A stretch of DNA of 64,000 nt, from assembly GCA_031424795.1 (NCBI GenBank), contig JANPIC010000133.1, positions 12,914 through 76,913 on the forward strand, read 5' to 3'. This DNA is from Aalborgiella sp031424795. Lineage in GTDB: Bacteria > Pseudomonadota > Gammaproteobacteria > Burkholderiales > Burkholderiaceae_C. Within the stretch, counting starts at the first letter, position 1. Every line of letters starts with the position of its first letter. The notes under the pieces are model-generated. The model was not told the DNA's origin, did no database searches, and was given only the letters and a program-made list of their open reading frames with translations. Positions 59,388 through 64,000 of the stretch are shown piece after piece. The position numbers and the translations under genes were made by a program.

Positions 59388-60959
59388 ATGTCCCTGCTCA
59401 AATCCGCCTCCGTCATCTCGCTGCTCACGCTGGTATCCCGCATCACAGGTATGGTGCGTGACCAGTTGATGGCGGCTATGTTTGGGGCTTCGGCTATGAC
59501 GGATGCGTTTAACGTGGCGTTTCGGCTGCCGAATATGTTCAGGCGGCTGTTTGCGGAAGGGGCGTTTAGCCAGGCGTTTGTGCCTGTTTTGGGGGCGAGC
59601 AAGGTTAAAAACGGGGACGAGGCGACCAAGGTGTTGGTTGATCGTGTCGCCACCGTGCTGTTTTGGGTGTTGGTGCTCACTTGCGTGATTGGCGTAGCCG
59701 CTGCGCCTGCGCTGGTGTGGGTGATGGCCAGCGGGCTGCAGCAAAACCAGCAGGGGTTTGACGCTGCGGTGTTCATGGCGCGGTGGATGTTTCCTTACAT
59801 TGGGTTCATGTCGCTGGTGGCGCTGGGCGCGGGGGTGCTGAACACCTACAGACGCTTTGCCGTGCCTGCCGTGACGCCTGTTTTGCTGAATATGGCGATG
59901 ATTTTGGCGGCTTGGCTGGGTGCACCGTGGTTCAAAAGCATGGGGATTCAGCCGATTTACGCGATGTCTATGGGTGTTATTGGTGGTGGCGTGTTGCAGT
60001 TGGTGATGCAGTGGCTGGCGCTGCGCAAAATTGGCATGTTGCCGAAAATTCGCGCCAATTGGGCGGAAGTGAAGGCGGCTTGGGCGGATGCGGGCGTTAA
60101 AAACGTGGCTAAATTGATGCTGCCAGCGCTTCTCGGCGTGGGGGTGGCGCATATTTCGGCGATTATCAACCTGCAGATCGCCTCGCATTTAACGCCCGGC
60201 AGTGTCAGCTGGATGAGCTACGCCGAGCGGTTGATGGAGTTTCCCACCGCCATGCTGGGCGTTGCGCTGGGCGTGGTGCTGACGCCGCGCTTGGTGGCGG
60301 CCAAGGCCAGCGGTGACGACGCCACCTATTCCGCCATGATTGACTGGGGGCTGCGGCTGGTGATCTTGCTGGCTGTGCCTTGTACCGTGGCGTTGCTGCT
60401 GTTTGCCAAGCCGCTGGTGGCGACTTTGTTCCATTACGGCGTGTTTTCAAGCAACGATGTGCAGCAGGTGACCACGCCTTTGATGGGCTACGGCGTCGGT
60501 TTGATTGGTTTGGTCGCTATCAAAATATTGGCGCCCGGGTTTTACGCCAGCCAAGACATCAAAACCCCAGTCAAAATCGCCATTGCTGTGCTCATCATCA
60601 CCCAGCTGCTGAATATCGCACTGGTGCCGCTGTTTGCGCACGCGGGGCTGGCGCTGGCGATTGGCTTGGGTGCGTTGATCAACGCGCTGTGGCTGCTGAT
60701 TGGTTTGATCAAGCGTGGCAGCTACCAGCCGTTGCCGGGGTGGGGTAAATTCATCGCCCAAGTCGTCATTGCCAGCGCCTTATTAGGGGTCTGGTTGTGG
60801 TGGAGCGCGGGTTATGTTGATTGGGTTGCGCTAAAAAGTGACGTTTTTAAGAGAATAATGCTTCTAGCCGGCGCATTAATTGCCTCTGCAGCTATTTATT
60901 TTATAGCATTGATGGTTGCTGGTGTGAAAATCAAGACTTTGCTGCGGGGTCAAGGCTAG
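59388..60959 (+). CDS. murJ: Lipid II flippase MurJ (MviN)
   Basis: MurJ moves lipid II across the inner membrane for peptidoglycan synthesis. The 523-residue protein has about fourteen helices and the N-terminal MSLLKSASVISLLTLVSRIT, GMVRDQLMAAMFGASAMTDA, FRLPNMFRRLFAEGAFSQAF characteristic of the family, with the functional arginines visible. Residues about 491-506 in the last helices (LLAGALIASAAIYFIA) are encoded by a palindromic element (60860-60906). Confidence 0.96.
   Translation: MSLLKSASVISLLTLVSRITGMVRDQLMAAMFGASAMTDAFNVAFRLPNMFRRLFAEGAFSQAFVPVLGASKVKNGDEATKVLVDRVATVLFWVLVLTCVIGVAAAPALVWVMASGLQQNQQGFDAAVFMARWMFPYIGFMSLVALGAGVLNTYRRFAVPAVTPVLLNMAMILAAWLGAPWFKSMGIQPIYAMSMGVIGGGVLQLVMQWLALRKIGMLPKIRANWAEVKAAWADAGVKNVAKLMLPALLGVGVAHISAIINLQIASHLTPGSVSWMSYAERLMEFPTAMLGVALGVVLTPRLVAAKASGDDATYSAMIDWGLRLVILLAVPCTVALLLFAKPLVATLFHYGVFSSNDVQQVTTPLMGYGVGLIGLVAIKILAPGFYASQDIKTPVKIAIAVLIITQLLNIALVPLFAHAGLALAIGLGALINALWLLIGLIKRGSYQPLPGWGKFIAQVVIASALLGVWLWWSAGYVDWVALKSDVFKRIMLLAGALIASAAIYFIALMVAGVKIKTLLRGQG
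60860..60906 (-). repeat. Palindromic element, in-frame copy in murJ
   Basis: GCTTCTAGCCGGCGCATTAA then TTGCCTCTGCAGCTATTTA and TTTTATAGC. Read as LLAGALIASAAIYFIA within a transmembrane helix, same frame as the hemD, bioC-like, comEC and rarA copies; consensus TAA is TCT. Confidence 0.85.
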
Positions 60960-60999
60960 CGTGAAGAAATAAGTCTAAAAAATAGTTCAAAATAGAGCC

Positions 61000-61863
61000 A
61001 TGCAACTCGAATTTGACGTCCCAACACCTCTGGCTTATTTCAGCCTGTTGGTGAGTAGTGACGAGCATTTTCCGCTCTTGGAAGCGGCAGTTGCCATCGC
61101 GCAAGACGAATACCCCGAATTAGACGTCGAGCAGGTGCTGGGCGAGGTCGACCAGCTCTTGGCGCGGCTGAAGCGTCGCTTGCCCGCAGACGGCACAGCA
61201 TTGGCAAGATTGCGGCTTTTGAACCAGTTTTTTTACCACGACCTCGGCTTCAGCGGCAACGTCAACAACTATTACGACCCCGACAACAGCTACCCCCACG
61301 CCGTGCTGCGCACCCGCCGGGGCATTCCCATTTCATTGGCGGTGTTGTGGCTGGAGCTGGCGCAGGGCTTGGGTTTGAACGCACGCGGCGTCGCTTTTCC
61401 CGGGCATTTCATGGTGAAGGTGAATTTGCCCAAGGGGCAGGTGGTGATTGACCCGTTTACCGGCCAATCATTGAGCCGTGAAGACCTGAGTGAGCGTTTG
61501 ATGCCGTTCAAACATCTGAGCGACTTGCCTGAATCCGACAAGGAAGAGGCCGATATTCCGCTCGGTTTGTATTTGCAATCCGCCAAACCGCGCGACATCA
61601 TCACCCGCATGCTGCACAACCTCAAAGAGGTGCACAAAACGGCGGAAGACTGGCAGCGCATGATTCCGGTGCAAGACCGCCAAATCGCGCTGAACCCTGA
61701 TGCGTGGAGCGAATACCGCGACCGCGGTTTGGCTTTTGCCGAGCTGGGCAAGGCAACAGCGGCAGTACGTGATTTTGATGTTTACCTGCTCAATGTCACC
61801 GAGGCCCCCGATGTCAAAGCCATCGCACTGCGGGCGCAAGAGCTGCGCCGGGCGGTGATTTAA
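61000..61863 (+). CDS. SirB1/transglutaminase-like protein with TPR-like C terminus
   Basis: A 287-residue cytosolic protein of the SirB1 family. The transglutaminase-like core shows FFYHDLGFSGNVNNYYDPDN, RTRRGIPISLAVLWLELAQG, GVAFPGHFMVKVN and VIDPFTGQSLSRED; a cysteine at the expected catalytic place is not evident, so activity is uncertain. The C-terminal 90 residues are TPR-like helices. It follows murJ by 40 bp on the same strand. Confidence 0.85.
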   Translation: MQLEFDVPTPLAYFSLLVSSDEHFPLLEAAVAIAQDEYPELDVEQVLGEVDQLLARLKRRLPADGTALARLRLLNQFFYHDLGFSGNVNNYYDPDNSYPHAVLRTRRGIPISLAVLWLELAQGLGLNARGVAFPGHFMVKVNLPKGQVVIDPFTGQSLSREDLSERLMPFKHLSDLPESDKEEADIPLGLYLQSAKPRDIITRMLHNLKEVHKTAEDWQRMIPVQDRQIALNPDAWSEYRDRGLAFAELGKATAAVRDFDVYLLNVTEAPDVKAIALRAQELRRAVI

Positions 61864-61894
61864 CGAAATAAGTTCGCTGGGTTAATTGAGGTTT

Positions 61895-62662
61895 TTAAGA
61901 ACCTTGCGAACCCCGATGCGCCCATGCTGTGGTGTGGCGCTCGATGTAGCTGAAAAATTCGTACATGGCCATGGCCATCGCACCAATCACCACCAAGCCT
62001 GCAAAAGCCAAAGCCAAGCGCTGTTGCGAACTAGCCGTTTGCATGAGGTAGCCAATGCCTGAATCCCCTGCGGTCATCTCGGCCAGTACCGTTCCCACAA
62101 ACGCCAAGGTGATGGCGATTTTGAGCGATGCATAAAAGTAAGGCAAGGAACGTGGCAAGCCGACTTTGACCAGCACATCCCAACGCTTCGCACCCAGCAC
62201 TCGCAACACGTCTTCGAGTTCAGGCTCCAGCGTTGCCAAACCTGTGGCGATGTTGACGGTGATGGGGAAGAAAGAGATTAAAAAAGCAGTCAAGATGCCT
62301 GGACCAATGCCAATGCCAAACCACACCACCAAGATTGGCACGATAGCGGCTTTGGGGACGGCGTTGAAGGCGACCAAGAGCGGAAACACGGCGGCGTAAA
62401 CCAAACGGGCTGATCCGACCAAAAAGCCCAAGAGCACACCGACCACAATCGACAGACCAAAACCCACCATGGTCACCCAAAAGGTTTGCCAAGCAGCGCC
62501 AGCAATAGGGCCCGCAAACTCAAACATGGCTTGACCGATTAGTAAGGGGCTAGGAAAGATGAATTCTGGGATGTTGAACAGACTGCAAATGCCCTGCCAC
62601 AGTGCCAGCAAGACCACAAATAATATTAAAGGCGAATAGGCTTCTAGTTTTTTGGAGTTCAT
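61895..62662 (-). CDS. ABC transporter permease, NitT/TauT (SsuC-like) type
   Basis: A 255-residue inner-membrane permease with about six helices and the binding-protein-dependent coupling motif ATLEPELEDVLRVLGAKRWD then VLVKVGLPRSLPYFYASLKI. LAEMTAGDSGIGYLMQTASS is typical for the sulfonate/nitrate/pyrimidine-precursor group. It overlaps the ATPase gene by four bases. The ligand is not identifiable. Confidence 0.92.
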   Translation of the reverse strand: MNSKKLEAYSPLILFVVLLALWQGICSLFNIPEFIFPSPLLIGQAMFEFAGPIAGAAWQTFWVTMVGFGLSIVVGVLLGFLVGSARLVYAAVFPLLVAFNAVPKAAIVPILVVWFGIGIGPGILTAFLISFFPITVNIATGLATLEPELEDVLRVLGAKRWDVLVKVGLPRSLPYFYASLKIAITLAFVGTVLAEMTAGDSGIGYLMQTASSQQRLALAFAGLVVIGAMAMAMYEFFSYIERHTTAWAHRGSQGS

Positions 62663-63480
62663 GCTGCCTTTCCCGCCAAACTAGCGCCAGCGCCACCTCG
62701 GATGGCACCAATATGACCACGCAGCTCGTGCACGATCTCACTAAACTCAGACGTGTAGGTGATTTCTAAATCTCGCGGCCTAGGCAAATCAATCTTACGC
62801 TCCACGACAAAACGACCTGGATTTTTGGACATCACAAACACCTTGTCGGCCAGAAAAACAGATTCGCGCAAATCATGCGTGACCAAAATGACGTTGAATT
62901 TTTGCAATTGATGCAAATCGCGCAGCACGCACCATAGCTCCTCTTTGGTGAAGGCGTCAAGAGCACCAAACGGCTCGTCTAGCAGCAGCATTTTGGGTTC
63001 GTGAATCAATGCGCGGCAAATGCTGGCACGCTGTTGCATGCCGCCCGACAACTGCCACGGAAACTTGTCCGCATAGCCGTCTAATCCTACAGTTTTGAGC
63101 AATTGCCGCGCACGTGCTTCGTACTCTGCGCGTTTGGCTTTGAGGCTGCTGCGGTAGGGTTCTACGATTTCTAGCGGTAACATGACATTGTCCAGCGTGG
63201 TGCGCCAAGGCAACAATGAGGGCGCTTGAAACGCCATGCCCGATATTTTGAGTGGCCCCGTCACAGGCGCACCATCCACATGAATGCTGCCGCGCGTGGG
63301 CATTTTCAAGCCCGTCGTCAACTTCATGAAGGTGGATTTACCGCAACCCGATGGTCCTACGATGGCGATAAATTCGCCCTCAGTGACCGACAGGTTAATG
63401 TCCTCAACCGCAAACTGGTTTTGCGCCAACAGCTCGTCGTTGTAGGCCAGCCAGACATTTTTAAAATCAACAAACGCCAT
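62659..63480 (-). CDS. ABC transporter ATPase, NitT/TauT (SsuB-like) type
   Basis: A 273-residue ATPase with Walker A GPSGCGKSTFMK, signature LSGGMQQRASICRALI, Walker B LLLDEPFGALDAFTKEELWC and H-loop LVTHDLRESVFLADKVFVMS. It energises the overlapping permease, with the receptor encoded upstream (26 bp). Confidence 0.95.
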   Translation of the reverse strand: MAFVDFKNVWLAYNDELLAQNQFAVEDINLSVTEGEFIAIVGPSGCGKSTFMKLTTGLKMPTRGSIHVDGAPVTGPLKISGMAFQAPSLLPWRTTLDNVMLPLEIVEPYRSSLKAKRAEYEARARQLLKTVGLDGYADKFPWQLSGGMQQRASICRALIHEPKMLLLDEPFGALDAFTKEELWCVLRDLHQLQKFNVILVTHDLRESVFLADKVFVMSKNPGRFVVERKIDLPRPRDLEITYTSEFSEIVHELRGHIGAIRGGAGASLAGKAA

Positions 63481-63506
63481 GAGGCTGTCCTAACGAGTTT
63501 TGTCTA

Positions 63507-64000
63507 TTACTTTTTAGCGGGTGCAGCTTTTGCAGCTGGCAGCACAGCATTCAAAGCAGCATCGCTAGGCAAGAAGCTGCCATTCCAAATTGCATTACGA
63601 TCAACGCGGGTTTTTGTGCCGAAGGCATCAGACACTTGGCTCGCCATCAGCGACAAACGGCCATCGCTGACCTTGCCGAAGCCCTCAGTACGTGCGTCCG
63701 GGCTGTTGATGACCGTGTCAATCGCCAGTTTCAAGCGACGCTCTTCCAGTGCCACGTTGATGATGCCATCACGACCCTTGACATAGGTGATACCTTCAAC
63801 CGGATTCGCCACCACTTCTTTGGCTGCTTTGGTAAATGCGGCTAAGAAAGCCTTGATAGCTGATGGATTCTCTTTGATAAGCTTAGGGCTGACGATGATG
63901 GCATTGCCATACAGCTTCACGCCGTAGTCTGGGTATTGCATGATCGCCACATCTTCGGCTTTCACGCCGCGTGCTTCCAAGTTGAGCAATGACGTGAAGG
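63507..64000 (-). CDS. ABC transporter periplasmic binding protein, NitT/TauT type (C-terminal part; cut by window end)
   Basis: The visible 164 or so residues are the C-terminal half of an NMT1/THI5-like receptor: LNLEARGVKAEDVAIMQYPD, GVKLYGNAIIVSPKLIKENP, AIKAFLAAFTKAAKEVVANP and a final Ala/Lys-rich tail. The frame runs off the window edge, so the signal peptide and start are not seen; the ATG at 63989 is internal. It heads the receptor-ATPase-permease operon. Confidence 0.88.
   Translation of the reverse strand, partial: FTSLLNLEARGVKAEDVAIMQYPDYGVKLYGNAIIVSPKLIKENPSAIKAFLAAFTKAAKEVVANPVEGITYVKGRDGIINVALEERRLKLAIDTVINSPDARTEGFGKVSDGRLSLMASQVSDAFGTKTRVDRNAIWNGSFLPSDAALNAVLPAAKAAPAKK

Noticed and set aside
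59379..60188. A 269-codon open frame antisense to murJ
   Set aside because: His/Arg/Gln-rich translation typical of an antisense shadow; murJ is clear.

Overview
The window reads as a chromosome segment of a betaproteobacterium of the order Burkholderiales, most likely Comamonadaceae-like. The support is gene order (ppc divergent from hemC-hemD-hemX-hemY; rpsP-rimM-trmD-rplS; trxB-regulator-ftsK-lolA-rarA), three Bug-type (tripartite tricarboxylate) binding proteins, a CobD/CbiB-family protein beside a CoA pyrophosphatase, and protein similarity recalled from memory. Base composition by eye is near one half G+C. No prophage, insertion sequence, CRISPR array or rRNA operon was seen; there is one tRNA, Leu(CAA).

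Layout. 0-16 kb: Kef-type antiporter, MaoC hydratase, trmL, comF, a Bug protein, bioC-like methyltransferase, a DEAD-box helicase with a hexapeptide-repeat tail, orn, an M48 protease, rsgA, CobD-like protein, Nudix CoA hydrolase and the rplS-trmD-rimM-rpsP operon. 16-22 kb: acetyltransferase, TM2-like protein, a LysR/Bug/RraA/2-hydroxyacid dehydrogenase catabolic cluster, Pit phosphate transporter with DUF47 partner, tRNA-Leu. 22-32 kb: cysM-P450-Nudix, rpmB-rpmG, trxB, Crp/Fnr regulator, ftsK-lolA-rarA. 32-39 kb: livHMGF without a binding protein, then LysR, tartrate/D-malate dehydrogenase and Bug protein. 39-50 kb: ppc, hemCDXY, comEC, mltB. 50-57 kb: MoxR-DUF58-transglutaminase trio, deacetylase, MscS, rpsT. 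57-59.4 kb: an A+T-richer accessory patch with a RelBE-type toxin-antitoxin pair and two unknown membrane proteins. 59-64 kb: murJ, a SirB1-like protein and an SsuABC/TauABC-like transporter cut by the window end.

The main discovery candidate is an interspersed bimodular palindromic element of about 50-65 bp, with about 19 copies here. One module is a small hairpin of the form GCTATA-N5-TATAGC. The other is a larger hairpin with stem AAATACGCC/GGCGTATTT around the core GGCTAGA. Eight copies are intergenic, often between convergent genes. Seven clear copies (bioC, lolA, rarA, hemD, comEC, mltB, murJ) and four diverged ones (kef, rsgA, hemX, the DUF58 gene) lie inside protein-coding genes. All seven clear coding copies use one reading frame per orientation, and in each the stop codon that the intergenic form carries in that frame has been changed to a sense codon. 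Two of them, in lolA and mltB, form most of the signal peptide. The behaviour recalls the Rickettsia palindromic elements, but the sequence is different and I do not recognise it as described.

Most other genes are housekeeping. Recurrent ribosomal promoters on the minus strand share a TATAAT box followed by an AAGGC-like stretch, and several factor-independent terminators are clear.
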